Shown here one piece after another: positions 7,491 to 15,293 of a DNA stretch of 53,636 nt (position 1 is its first letter; each line of letters starts with the position of its first letter). The translations under genes and the position numbers were made by a program. Source of the stretch: Saprospiraceae bacterium. GTDB lineage: Bacteria > Bacteroidota > Bacteroidia > Chitinophagales > Saprospiraceae. The stretch covers positions 1-53,636 of the forward strand of contig JADLDL010000036.1 in NCBI GenBank assembly GCA_020846655.1, read 5' to 3'. The notes under the pieces are model-generated. The model searched no databases, was not told the DNA's origin, and worked only from the letters and a program-made list of their open reading frames with translations.

Positions 7491-8306
7491 TCAATTTTTT
7501 ACCAGGGTAAATTCAAACCAGCCCGTGCCGTTCAGGATTTTGCTTCGGAGCACGAGCTCGGTGTCGCTCAGTTTGGCGATATCGTACACCGGCCCCGAAT
7601 CCCAGGTGCCGATAAATGCGCCGGTGGGCAGCACAATCTGATCCACACCCATATCGCCGGTACCTTTGGAAACAAACCACGTCAGATCGGTCGGTGGCGT
7701 AAACGGGACGGCAGCGTAACCGTTCCAGGGGTCGATAGTCTGGCCGTTGTTTTCATACTGGAAATGCGAGCCGTCGAAGTAAAAACAAAAGCGATCGTCG
7801 TACTGCGCATCCTGCAAGCCGTTGACCGGCGACTTGTACCACTCCGAAGAGCCTGGCACCGGTCCGACCACGATAGCGTTGGCAGCGCGGGTAAAGGTCC
7901 AGCATTTGCCCGAAGGGCCGCAATCGCCGGTCAGCAAGCCCAGTTGCGGGTCGCATTGCGCAGTGGCATCCTGCTCGATTTTGACAACCTTGGTACTTTG
8001 CGAAACCCCGCCGCCGCCCTGGCCGGCAGCAAACAAGCTGAGGGTATAGTCGCCGGCTTTGGGGTAAAAAATGGTGTCTGTGGCGCGTTTGGATTTGGCA
8101 GGGATGCCGCCGGGAAAATCCCAGGTCCGGTCAAAAAAGCCGCTAGACAGGTCTGTGACCACTACGCGGTTGGGGTCCGAGGCCAGTATTTCCATGGAAA
8201 ACACGGGTGCGGCCGGTTGCCCCGGCAGGTCGATATCATTTTCCTCATACGGCGTGCAGGCCAGGTAGGCCGACAGCACCAGCAGGAACGGAAGTATTTT
8301 TTTCAT
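7491..8306 (-). CDS. PKD-like surface lipoprotein of the glucan locus (candidate glycan-binding protein)
   Basis: A 271-residue lipoprotein: signal peptide with lipobox ending at Cys17 (LSAYLAC), then an acidic stretch typical of surface-exposed lipoproteins (EENDID), a PKD-like immunoglobulin fold (about 33-110, with the TWDFPGG core resembling the PKD WDFGDG motif), and a C-terminal domain rich in aromatic residues. Its place straight after SusD and before two GH16 genes is where surface glycan-binding proteins are usually encoded in such loci. I therefore infer that it binds the beta-glucan and hands it to the SusCD complex. It has no recognisable catalytic motif. The start ATG is 24 bp after the susD-like stop. 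Confidence 0.8.
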   Translation of the reverse strand: MKKILPFLLVLSAYLACTPYEENDIDLPGQPAAPVFSMEILASDPNRVVVTDLSSGFFDRTWDFPGGIPAKSKRATDTIFYPKAGDYTLSLFAAGQGGGGVSQSTKVVKIEQDATAQCDPQLGLLTGDCGPSGKCWTFTRAANAIVVGPVPGSSEWYKSPVNGLQDAQYDDRFCFYFDGSHFQYENNGQTIDPWNGYAAVPFTPPTDLTWFVSKGTGDMGVDQIVLPTGAFIGTWDSGPVYDIAKLSDTELVLRSKILNGTGWFEFTLVKN

Positions 8307-8330
8307 CCTGAAAGGTATTGTGTAGTTGAA

Positions 8331-9845
8331 TTAATAACCGGGATTTTGGGTGATGGCGCCGTTGGTCGCCTGAATTTGCGATTGCGGGACCGGGAAAACG
8401 CGGTGCGTTGCATCCGAGTACCCCAGCGGGCCCAGCACACTTTGTGCCCGGCCGGTGCGCACCAGGTCGAAAAAGCGGTGCCCTTCGAGCCCCAGTTCGA
8501 GGCGGCGTTCGCGGTAAATGGCTTCCAGCAAGGCCGGCCCGCTGGCGCTGATGTTGGGCAGGATATTGCTGTTGGTGCCGCGGGCCCGGGCGCGCACCTT
8601 GTTGAGGGAGCTACGGGCGGCGGCCTCATTGTTGTTTTGCGCAGCGGCTTCGGCGTGCATCAGCAACACATCGGCAAAACGAATCACCCGGTCGTTGGAA
8701 CCGCCGTTGGGGTTCGGGTCGCCGAAGGGCGCTTCCTCACTTTTGTTGTTGAAATTTTTCTTCGGGTAATACGGCTGCTGGAAGCCGCCCGTGGCATCGA
8801 GTGTGAAAATGCCGCGGTCGCCCATGGCGTCGCCTACCCGGAAAACCGTGCTTTTAAGCCGGGGGTCTTCTACGCCTTCCTTGAAAAATTCTTGCACGAA
8901 ATCTTCGGTGGGCAGGTTGAAACCATAACCTTCAAACTGGCCGCGGGCACGCTGGAAGACGTTGGTAAAGGTGCCTTCGTTGGCGTTGTTTTTGCCCCAG
9001 TTGCCGCCCGAGGCGTTCATGTACTGGATTTCAAACACCGACTCGGCGTTGTTCTCGCCGGCCAGGGTAAAAATGCTGCCGTAGTCGTTCACCAACTGGT
9101 ATTCGTTGGATTGAATAATTTCATCTGCCAGGCTTTCGGCCTCGGCCCAGCGCTGTTGCCAGAGATAACTTTTCACCAGCAAGGCCTGTGCAGCGCCCCG
9201 GGTGATGCGGCCGAGGTCGGCGGCGGCATATCCGCTGCGCAGGGGCAGATCGGGAGCGGCGGCTTTCAGGTCGTTTTCAATGAAGGCCCATACCTGGGAG
9301 GCCTCGGCCCGCGGCAGGTTGTATTCGCTGGGCGCCAACACGCGATCGGCCAGCGGCACGCCGCCAAACATCGTCACCAGGTTGTAATAAAACCAGGCGC
9401 GGATGAAGCGGGCTTCGCCGAGGAGCCGGCTTTTCAGGGCTGCATCCATCTCGATGCCGGGCACTTTTTGGAGCACCACGTTGGCCCGGTAAATGCCTTC
9501 GTAGTCGGCCGCCCATTCGCTTTCCAGGTTGTCGGTGTTGGCCGGGCCGCGGAAGGTTTCGAGTTGGAGCAGTTCATTGGCATCGTTGTCGCCGGAGCCG
9601 CCTTTTGTGGCGTCGTCCGACATGATGTCGCCCCAGATCCAGCGGAAATGCCCGCCGGGCGACAACTCAAATTGCAGGGGGGCATACGCAGCATTCACAG
9701 CGGCAATGGCATCTTCGGCCGTGCGGTAAAAGTTTTCTTCCGTCGTGCCCACCAGTGGTTTGCGCTCCAGAAAGTCTTTTTGGCAGGCGTTTGCGAGTAC
9801 GCCGGTACCAAAGAGTATGAGTAAGCAATATTTTTTCATGTTCAT
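8331..9845 (-). CDS. SusD/RagB-family nutrient-binding outer membrane lipoprotein
   Basis: The lid-like partner of the SusC porin: a surface lipoprotein that captures oligosaccharides. The 504-residue protein has a lipobox at Cys21 (GVLANAC), then the usual start of the SusD fold (QKDFLERKPLVGTTEENFYRT) and TPR-like helices; FADVLLMHAEAA and RERRLELGLEGHRFFDLVR are hallmark C-terminal SusD segments. The open frame runs upstream to 9914, overlapping the SusC gene, but the ATG at 9845 begins the lipoprotein signal, so the real gap to SusC is 38 bp. It is flanked by SusC upstream and the PKD-like lipoprotein downstream. Substrate (beta-1,3-glucan) is inferred from the GH16 neighbours. Confidence 0.95.
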   Translation of the reverse strand: MNMKKYCLLILFGTGVLANACQKDFLERKPLVGTTEENFYRTAEDAIAAVNAAYAPLQFELSPGGHFRWIWGDIMSDDATKGGSGDNDANELLQLETFRGPANTDNLESEWAADYEGIYRANVVLQKVPGIEMDAALKSRLLGEARFIRAWFYYNLVTMFGGVPLADRVLAPSEYNLPRAEASQVWAFIENDLKAAAPDLPLRSGYAAADLGRITRGAAQALLVKSYLWQQRWAEAESLADEIIQSNEYQLVNDYGSIFTLAGENNAESVFEIQYMNASGGNWGKNNANEGTFTNVFQRARGQFEGYGFNLPTEDFVQEFFKEGVEDPRLKSTVFRVGDAMGDRGIFTLDATGGFQQPYYPKKNFNNKSEEAPFGDPNPNGGSNDRVIRFADVLLMHAEAAAQNNNEAAARSSLNKVRARARGTNSNILPNISASGPALLEAIYRERRLELGLEGHRFFDLVRTGRAQSVLGPLGYSDATHRVFPVPQSQIQATNGAITQNPGY

Positions 9846-9883
9846 TGATTTACAATAAATTAGAGCAGACAGCCTGGTTTTTT

Positions 9884-12800
9884 TTAAAAAATCACGTTTA
9901 CACCGCCCAGCCAAACGCGTGCTTGTGGGTAAAAACCGCGGTCGATACCGGCATTTAGCGCACCGCCATAGGCCCCGATTTCGGGGTCCATGCCCGAATA
10001 TTGGGTGAAGGTGAACAGGTTCTGCGCCGAGACGTACAGGCGGAATTTTTCAAATTTAATTTTTTGCAACAAAGATTTGGGGAGGGAATAGCCCAGTTGC
10101 ACGTTTTTGAGCCGGATGTAGGAGCCGTCTTCCACAAAACGGTCGCTTACGCGGGCGTTTTGGTTGGGGTCGAGCAGGTTGACGCGGGGCTCGAAATCGG
10201 AGCTGCCTTCGCCGGTCCAGCGGTTCAGCACCGATACCGGGCGGTTGACGTAACTAAAATCATAGCGCACGGTAGCGTTGTAAATGTCATTGCCCTGGCT
10301 GCCTTGCAGGAAAAGGCCCAGGTCGAAGCCCTTGAATTCCAGGTCCAGTGTAGCGCCGTAGGTAAATTTGGGAGCAGGGTTGCCGATGTACGTTTGGTCC
10401 TCGGCGGTGATCTGGCCGTCGCGGTTCAGGTCTTTGAAACGGATATCGCCCGGCGCCGTGTTTTCATTTTGAAAAGCAGCGGCTTCTACTTCCTGCTGGT
10501 TTTGGAAAATACCATCGGTTACGTAGCCGAAAAACGAACCAATTGGCTGGCCAACTTCTGTTTTGGTCACGTCGGAGTTGCCCGACTGCACCCGGCCGGC
10601 GTACACCGGCTCACCGCCTTCGCCCAGGCTGGTGACTTTGTTTTTCACAAAAGCGATGTTCCCGCCCAGGCTGTACTTGAGGGCCCGGTCGCGGTTGCGG
10701 TAGTTCAGGGCAAGTTCCAAGCCTCGGTTTTCGACACTGGCTACGTTGCGCACGGGTGCCGCCGTACCGGCTGTGAGTGGCACCGGCGCGGCATACAGCA
10801 TGCCGGAGGTGTTTTTTTGGTAGACATCGCCGGTGAAGCCGAGGCGGCCGTTGAAGAGCTCGGCGTCGATACCCAGGTCGGTTTGGGTGATGGTTTCCCA
10901 GCGCAGGTCGGGGTTGGCGGCGGTGAGGGCCACGCTGCCGTTGGTGATTACCTGCCCGGGACCGAAAGTGTAGTTCTGACCGGAGTAGACGACGGTAGTG
11001 AAGTCGTAGTTGCCGAATTTATCGTTGCCGTTTTGTCCCCAGGAGGCGCGGATTTTCAGGAAATTCACCAGGTTGGAGCGCCAGAAATCCTCGTGGCTCA
11101 GGATCCAGCCAGCCGACACGGAGGGAAAATACCCGTAGCGGTTGTTGGCGCCGAAGCGCGAGGAGCCGTCGGCGCGGAAGGCTGCGCTGAACAAATATTT
11201 GTCGGCAAAAGCATAATTGGCTTTGCCAAAAAACGACTGCAAGGCCGATTCTTCGGCGCCACCATAGGCGCTTTGCGAGGCGATGGGGTCGATGGTGTTG
11301 GAAATAAAGGCGTCTTTGGGGTCGTTGGACGGCAGGTTGGTGTTGGCGCCGCCGTTGTACTCGTGGTAGTTTTCGAGCACCGAAGTGCCGGCCACCAGCG
11401 TCAGGTCGTGTTGATCGCCATAGTTGCGGTGCCAGCTCAGCACATTTTCCCACTGCCAGTTTTTCCAGGTGTTGTTGTTGACCACCACCGAGTTGACGAG
11501 CCGTTTCTCGCCACCGGGGGCGTCGCTCAGCACGGGGTCGTTGCTCAGGTCGAAGCGCGGGAAAAAGATGTTTTGGTGCGCAAAGGTCGCGTCGATGCTG
11601 TAGGAAGAGCGGAAGGTAAGGTTGTTCGAGAATTGGAGCTCGGCAAACACATTGCCCACCACGCGGTCCGAATGCCAGCGGTCATGGGTTTGCTCGATGG
11701 CATTGAGCGGGTTGGTGATGTCGGTGTCGGCGTAGCGCGAGTAGGCATAGGTGCCATTGGCTTTGCGGAGCGGCGTGACGGGGTCCATGTTGAGGGCCCG
11801 GACGAGCGGCGTGACGAACTCGTTGTTTTCGGGCAGGCCGTTGCGCGTAAGCGAGGTAAAGCCGAGGTTGGTGCCGAGAGTCAGCCATTTTTTTACTTCC
11901 TGCGTGCCGTTGGCCCGCACGGTGTAACGCCGGAAACCGGATTTTTCGCCGCCTACGATGCCGTTTTGGTCAAATACATTGCCCGACAGCGTATAGGTGC
12001 TTTTTTCGGAACCGCCGGTAAAACTGAGTTGGTGGTTCGACATGGGTGCGTCCTGGAAAATAGCGCCCAACCAGTCGGTGCCTGCACCGAGGGCGTCGGG
12101 GTTGGCAAATTCGGGCAAGGGCGTTTGGCCGGCAGCCACATGTGCCTCGTTGGACAGGATGGCATACTCGCGGGCCGAAAGCAGGTTGGCTGTTTTCCAG
12201 GTGTTTTGCACCCCGAAGTAGGCATCATAGCCGATTTTGCCGACCTGGTTTTTTTTGCCGGTTTTGGTGGTGATGAGCACCACACCGTTGGCGCCCCGGG
12301 CGCCGTAAATGGCTGCCGAAGCAGCGTCTTTCAGCACGTTCAGGCTTTCGATGTCGTTGGGGTTGAGAAAGTCCAGCCCGTCGACGGGCACCCCGTCAAC
12401 GATGTACAGCGGGTCGGAGTTGTTGATCGTGCCGGTACCGCGCACGCGCACGGTGAGGGTGCTGCCCGGCGAGCCGCTGTTCTGCGTCACGGTAACGCCC
12501 GCCGTACGCCCCTGAAGGGCTTGTTCGGTGCGCAGGATAGGCAGTTCAGCAATGTCATCGCTGGTGATGGTCGATACCGAGCCGCTGATGCTGCTTCGTT
12601 TTTGTGAGCCATAGCCCACCACGACCACTTCGTCCAGCACGGCATCGCTTTCCGCCAGGCTGATATTGATCTCGCGTTGTTGGCCAACGGTAACTTCCTG
12701 GGCGGTATAGCCGGTGTAGGAAATTGCCAGCACCGATGTTTCACTCGGTACTGATAGCCGGAACCGGCCATCCAGGTCGGTCATGGCGCCTTGGGTGGTG

Positions 12801-12931
12801 CCTTTTACGGCCACAGTGGCGCCGATAAGTGCCTGCCCGTCGGCAGCGCCCGTGATGCGGCCGCTCAGGCTGATCTGGGCACTGGCGCTCAGGCTGAGCA
12901 GCAGAAAAAGAAATGCGTTAAAAATTCTCAT
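9884..12931 (-). CDS. SusC/RagA-family TonB-linked outer membrane transporter
   Basis: A 1015-residue outer membrane channel importing oligosaccharides under TonB energy. From the N-terminus: signal peptide (to about SASAQ), a carboxypeptidase-regulatory-like domain (about 23-105), the SusC signature DAVLDEVVVVGYGSQKR, the plug (about 115-225, including YIVDGVPVDGLDFLNPNDIE and GARGANGVVLITTK) and a 22-strand barrel ending in a C-terminal aromatic strand (GGVNVIF). No STN domain is present, so it is not itself a FecR-type signal transducer; regulation is more likely by the propeller/LuxR protein encoded upstream. It lies between the T9SS-tailed secreted protein and SusD. A strong hairpin at 12953-12984 sits in its leader. 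Confidence 0.96.
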   Translation of the reverse strand: MRIFNAFLFLLLSLSASAQISLSGRITGAADGQALIGATVAVKGTTQGAMTDLDGRFRLSVPSETSVLAISYTGYTAQEVTVGQQREINISLAESDAVLDEVVVVGYGSQKRSSISGSVSTITSDDIAELPILRTEQALQGRTAGVTVTQNSGSPGSTLTVRVRGTGTINNSDPLYIVDGVPVDGLDFLNPNDIESLNVLKDAASAAIYGARGANGVVLITTKTGKKNQVGKIGYDAYFGVQNTWKTANLLSAREYAILSNEAHVAAGQTPLPEFANPDALGAGTDWLGAIFQDAPMSNHQLSFTGGSEKSTYTLSGNVFDQNGIVGGEKSGFRRYTVRANGTQEVKKWLTLGTNLGFTSLTRNGLPENNEFVTPLVRALNMDPVTPLRKANGTYAYSRYADTDITNPLNAIEQTHDRWHSDRVVGNVFAELQFSNNLTFRSSYSIDATFAHQNIFFPRFDLSNDPVLSDAPGGEKRLVNSVVVNNNTWKNWQWENVLSWHRNYGDQHDLTLVAGTSVLENYHEYNGGANTNLPSNDPKDAFISNTIDPIASQSAYGGAEESALQSFFGKANYAFADKYLFSAAFRADGSSRFGANNRYGYFPSVSAGWILSHEDFWRSNLVNFLKIRASWGQNGNDKFGNYDFTTVVYSGQNYTFGPGQVITNGSVALTAANPDLRWETITQTDLGIDAELFNGRLGFTGDVYQKNTSGMLYAAPVPLTAGTAAPVRNVASVENRGLELALNYRNRDRALKYSLGGNIAFVKNKVTSLGEGGEPVYAGRVQSGNSDVTKTEVGQPIGSFFGYVTDGIFQNQQEVEAAAFQNENTAPGDIRFKDLNRDGQITAEDQTYIGNPAPKFTYGATLDLEFKGFDLGLFLQGSQGNDIYNATVRYDFSYVNRPVSVLNRWTGEGSSDFEPRVNLLDPNQNARVSDRFVEDGSYIRLKNVQLGYSLPKSLLQKIKFEKFRLYVSAQNLFTFTQYSGMDPEIGAYGGALNAGIDRGFYPQARVWLGGVNVIF

Positions 12932-12952
12932 GGTGTTGCTTAGTTAATGGAG

Positions 12953-12984
12953 GTACGGGTGCTGCCGGTTGGCGGCACCCGTAC
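12953..12984 (-). terminator. Strong intercistronic hairpin ahead of the susC-like gene
   Basis: Arms GTACGGGTGCTGCC (12953-12966) and GGCGGCACCCGTAC (12971-12984) pair over 14 bp with one G-T wobble and a 4-nt loop. It lies between the stop of the upstream secreted-protein gene (12997) and the SusC start (12931). On the transcribed (minus) strand there is no T-run after it, so it is more likely a partial terminator, processing site or 3'-end stabiliser than a full stop. It could set unequal amounts of the two products. Confidence 0.7.
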
Positions 12985-12996
12985 GCAAGGGTCTCC

Positions 12997-15051
12997 TTAA
13001 TTTTGTTTCACAAATCGCGCACTGGCAGCCTTGTCGGTGCTGCTCACCAGCATCACGTACAAACCGGCTTGAAGCCCGCTCACAGACAGTTCGTGCCGAT
13101 CCGTCAGGTCGCTGCGGGTTTCGGTGTACACTATTTTGCCGGCGGCATCAAAAATCCGGATAGATACGGCGCCTTTTACGGCTGTGGCAAAGCCGAGTTG
13201 GAGGGCATCGGTGGTGACGGTGGGTTGCAGCGTCAGCCAGCCGCTGCTGAGCGGCAGGTTGTTGGTGCCGAGGGTACAATCGGTGTTGGTGGCGCAGGAT
13301 GCGAAGCAAGTGTTGATGACAGTATCCTGTTGTACGGCAGAAAGCCAGCGGTCGTTGTAGTTGGTCGGTACGGCACAGGGCTGGCCTTCGATATTTTCCT
13401 TGCAGGAGTAGTCGGGGCAGGCGCCGTTGGCAAAATCGTAGAAGGTGGAGTAGCCGCGTTGGCGTTCGATCTGGATGCTGAATACGCCGTCGCCGTCGGG
13501 GTCGGTCATTTTAAAACGCCCGCCGGGAGGGCCAAAATCGCCGCCGCCAGCCAGGTAAACACCGCCGGGGTCGGGTGTGAGGCCGTTCATGCCGAGGTTG
13601 ACGGCAATTTGCACGGCATCGCCGCAGGCGTAGCAGGAATTGAAACAAACCGGACCGACGGTCGAATTGCCGGAGAGTACCAGTTTTCGGTTGGTAAACA
13701 CGTTGGCGCCATCGACAGTGGTGTTGGTACAGGTAGAGGTGGCGGCCAACTCTTCTTGCTTCGCCCAATTGTCGAGCGTGAATTTGTACTCGTACAAACC
13801 GACGGGGAGTTTCAGGGTGGCTTCATAAATTTTATCACCATCGGCATCGAGCAGTTCGTTGCCATCGCCCGACCAGTTGTTGAAGGAGCCGCTGACGTAG
13901 GCCTTGGTGAAGGTGCCGGCGAACTTGCTCATGTCCAGTTTGAAGCTCACGTCGGCCGTCGGAATGGCGCCGCTGGTGCAGACCTGGATGTCGTCGATGT
14001 AATACACCTGTTCGATACTCGGGCTGGTGCCGAAATCGGCAAACAATACGACCCGCTTGTATACGTGTCCGGCGGCGGGCTTATTGGGCAGTTCGATACT
14101 GGGCAAAGCGGGGTCGAAACTCAGTTCCACCCATTGGTTGACCACGGTGTTGGGCACCGTGACAACCCAATTGTCGCCGCCGTCGGGCGAGTCTTCGAGT
14201 TTGAGGGTGAGGTTGCCCGGGTGGTCGGTGTGAAATTTCACCTTGATTTGGCTACCGGCGCTCAACACTACGTTGGTGACGGGGTTGGGATCGGTATAGG
14301 CGCCGGCCCAGGTTTGGGAGCCGGCGGGTTTTTTAAACTGCAGCACATTGGCGCTGGTATTGATGCCCGAGGGGTTGGGGTTGGCGATGCTGGTAGTGAA
14401 TTGCCCTTCGAGGGTGCTGCCAAAATAACTCAGGGGCGTGCTGGTGGCCTGCGATTCGTAGTCCAGAATGGTGGTGCAGGTAATGACCTGTTCCACTTTG
14501 ATGTTGTCGATATAGTATACCTGAGCGGCAGTCGGGCTGGTACCGAAGTCCGTAAACAAGGTCACGGTGTTGTAAATATGCCCGGCGGCGGGTTTGTTGG
14601 GCAGTTCTATGCTGGGGATTGTGACGTCGAAGGTGAGCACTTCCCACTCGTTGACTTTGGTGTTGGCCACGGTTTGTACCCAGTTGTCGCCGCCATCGGC
14701 CGAGTTTTCCAGTTTCAGAGCGAGGTTGCCGATGTGGTCAAAGTGAACAGCCACGCTGATCTTGGTGCTGGACACCACGTTGACCGGGGTAGAGGGGTTG
14801 GGGTTAGAAAAAGCACCGGCCCAGGTCTGAGCGCCGGCGGGTTTTTTGAATTCCAGCACGTTGGCGCTGGTGTTGGCGCCGCTGGCATTCGGGTTGGCGA
14901 TGACGCTGGTCAACTGGCCTTCGAGCGAGGAGCCAAAGTATTGAAAATTGGTGCTGGTGCCCGCAGCCTCAAAGTCGAGGATGGTTTGGGCGGAAGTGGA
15001 AAAAGCGCCTATACCCAGCAGGATAAAGAGCAGGAGTAGTGATCGAGTCAT
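12997..15051 (-). CDS. Secreted T9SS protein with duplicated beta-sandwich module, first gene of the glucan locus
   Basis: A 684-residue exported protein. After the signal peptide (cleavage near TSAQ) come two tandem modules of about 165 residues (roughly 22-190 and 193-362) that are about two-thirds identical by eye, both starting TILD(F/Y)E and ending YYID(N/D)I(K/Q)V. A third beta-sandwich follows (about 365-470, with VSGSFNNWSGDG, like the carbohydrate-binding E-set/CBM48 fold), then a Cys-rich segment, and finally a T9SS type A sorting domain (about the last 75 residues, ending GLYVMLVSSTDKAASARFVKQN). No catalytic motif is seen. I infer a surface-anchored glycan-binding scaffold for the GH16/SusCD locus. 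It is unusual as the promoter-proximal gene, ahead of SusC. Confidence 0.85.
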   Translation of the reverse strand: MTRSLLLLFILLGIGAFSTSAQTILDFEAAGTSTNFQYFGSSLEGQLTSVIANPNASGANTSANVLEFKKPAGAQTWAGAFSNPNPSTPVNVVSSTKISVAVHFDHIGNLALKLENSADGGDNWVQTVANTKVNEWEVLTFDVTIPSIELPNKPAAGHIYNTVTLFTDFGTSPTAAQVYYIDNIKVEQVITCTTILDYESQATSTPLSYFGSTLEGQFTTSIANPNPSGINTSANVLQFKKPAGSQTWAGAYTDPNPVTNVVLSAGSQIKVKFHTDHPGNLTLKLEDSPDGGDNWVVTVPNTVVNQWVELSFDPALPSIELPNKPAAGHVYKRVVLFADFGTSPSIEQVYYIDDIQVCTSGAIPTADVSFKLDMSKFAGTFTKAYVSGSFNNWSGDGNELLDADGDKIYEATLKLPVGLYEYKFTLDNWAKQEELAATSTCTNTTVDGANVFTNRKLVLSGNSTVGPVCFNSCYACGDAVQIAVNLGMNGLTPDPGGVYLAGGGDFGPPGGRFKMTDPDGDGVFSIQIERQRGYSTFYDFANGACPDYSCKENIEGQPCAVPTNYNDRWLSAVQQDTVINTCFASCATNTDCTLGTNNLPLSSGWLTLQPTVTTDALQLGFATAVKGAVSIRIFDAAGKIVYTETRSDLTDRHELSVSGLQAGLYVMLVSSTDKAASARFVKQN

Positions 15052-15110
15052 ATCGAGCAGTAGATTTTAGAAAATGAAATTTTATTTGGCGAGTTTGATT
15101 GCCAATGCAG

Positions 15111-15118
15111 CAAAGTTG
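15111..15118 (-). promoter_or_regulatory. Candidate -7 element of the glucan-locus promoter
   Basis: On the minus strand this reads CAACTTTG, close to TAnnTTTG, 60 bp before the start of the first gene of the locus. A second TTTG (minus-strand reading of 15121-15124) overlaps just upstream. No TTG/TTTG is found about 19 bp further out, which would fit a promoter that depends on an activator; the phased repeats at 15152-15195 would lie at about -47 to -90. Confidence 0.4.
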
Positions 15119-15151
15119 GGCAAAGGCCTCGGCTTGGGAATCATTTTACGG

Positions 15152-15195
15152 TACAACACCAATACGCAGGGGGTACGACATGACTACGACATGGC
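15152..15195. promoter_or_regulatory. Four direct repeats with exact 11-bp spacing, candidate operator
   Basis: Units start at 15152, 15163, 15174 and 15185: TACAACACCAA, TACGCAGGGGG, TACGACATGAC, TACGACATGGC. The core TAC(A/G)ACA is kept in units 1, 3 and 4 and decays in unit 2. One repeat per helical turn puts all sites on one face of the DNA. They lie in the intergenic region between the glucan locus and its divergent LuxR-HTH regulator, making them the best candidate for that regulator's binding site. Confidence 0.6.
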
Positions 15196-15223
15196 CTTTT
15201 TTGGTAAAAAAAATCCAAAGGCC
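15193..15223. repeat. Imperfect dyad beside the phased repeats
   Basis: GGCCTTTTTTGG (15193-15204) and CCAAAGGCC (15215-15223) can pair with a three-base bulge around an A-rich 10-nt loop. It overlaps the last phased repeat. Function unknown; it could be a second regulatory site or lie in the 5' region of the regulator transcript. Confidence 0.35.
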
Positions 15224-15293
15224 GCTTATTGCTGTTTCCCTGGCTGACACTGTCTGGCAAAACCAGTATTTTCACGACCTTTCGCCGATTATT

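Noticed and set aside
7764-9824. 686-codon plus-strand open frame opposite the PKD lipoprotein and SusD genes
   Set aside because: It spans two well-supported minus-strand genes and their gap, has no recognisable domain, and arises from the codon bias of the opposite strand.
10001-12607. 868-codon plus-strand open frame opposite SusC
   Set aside because: Composition typical of an antisense shadow (Val/Gly/Ala/His rich) with no motif; the SusC reading is unequivocal.
13003-15039. 678-codon plus-strand open frame opposite the T9SS-tailed protein
   Set aside because: Repeats seen in it only mirror the duplicated modules of the real minus-strand gene.
15152-15195. Possible microsatellite origin of the 11-bp repeats
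   Set aside because: The units differ outside the TACGACA core and one unit is decayed, while the period stays exact; this fits selected binding sites better than recent slippage, though it cannot be proved here.
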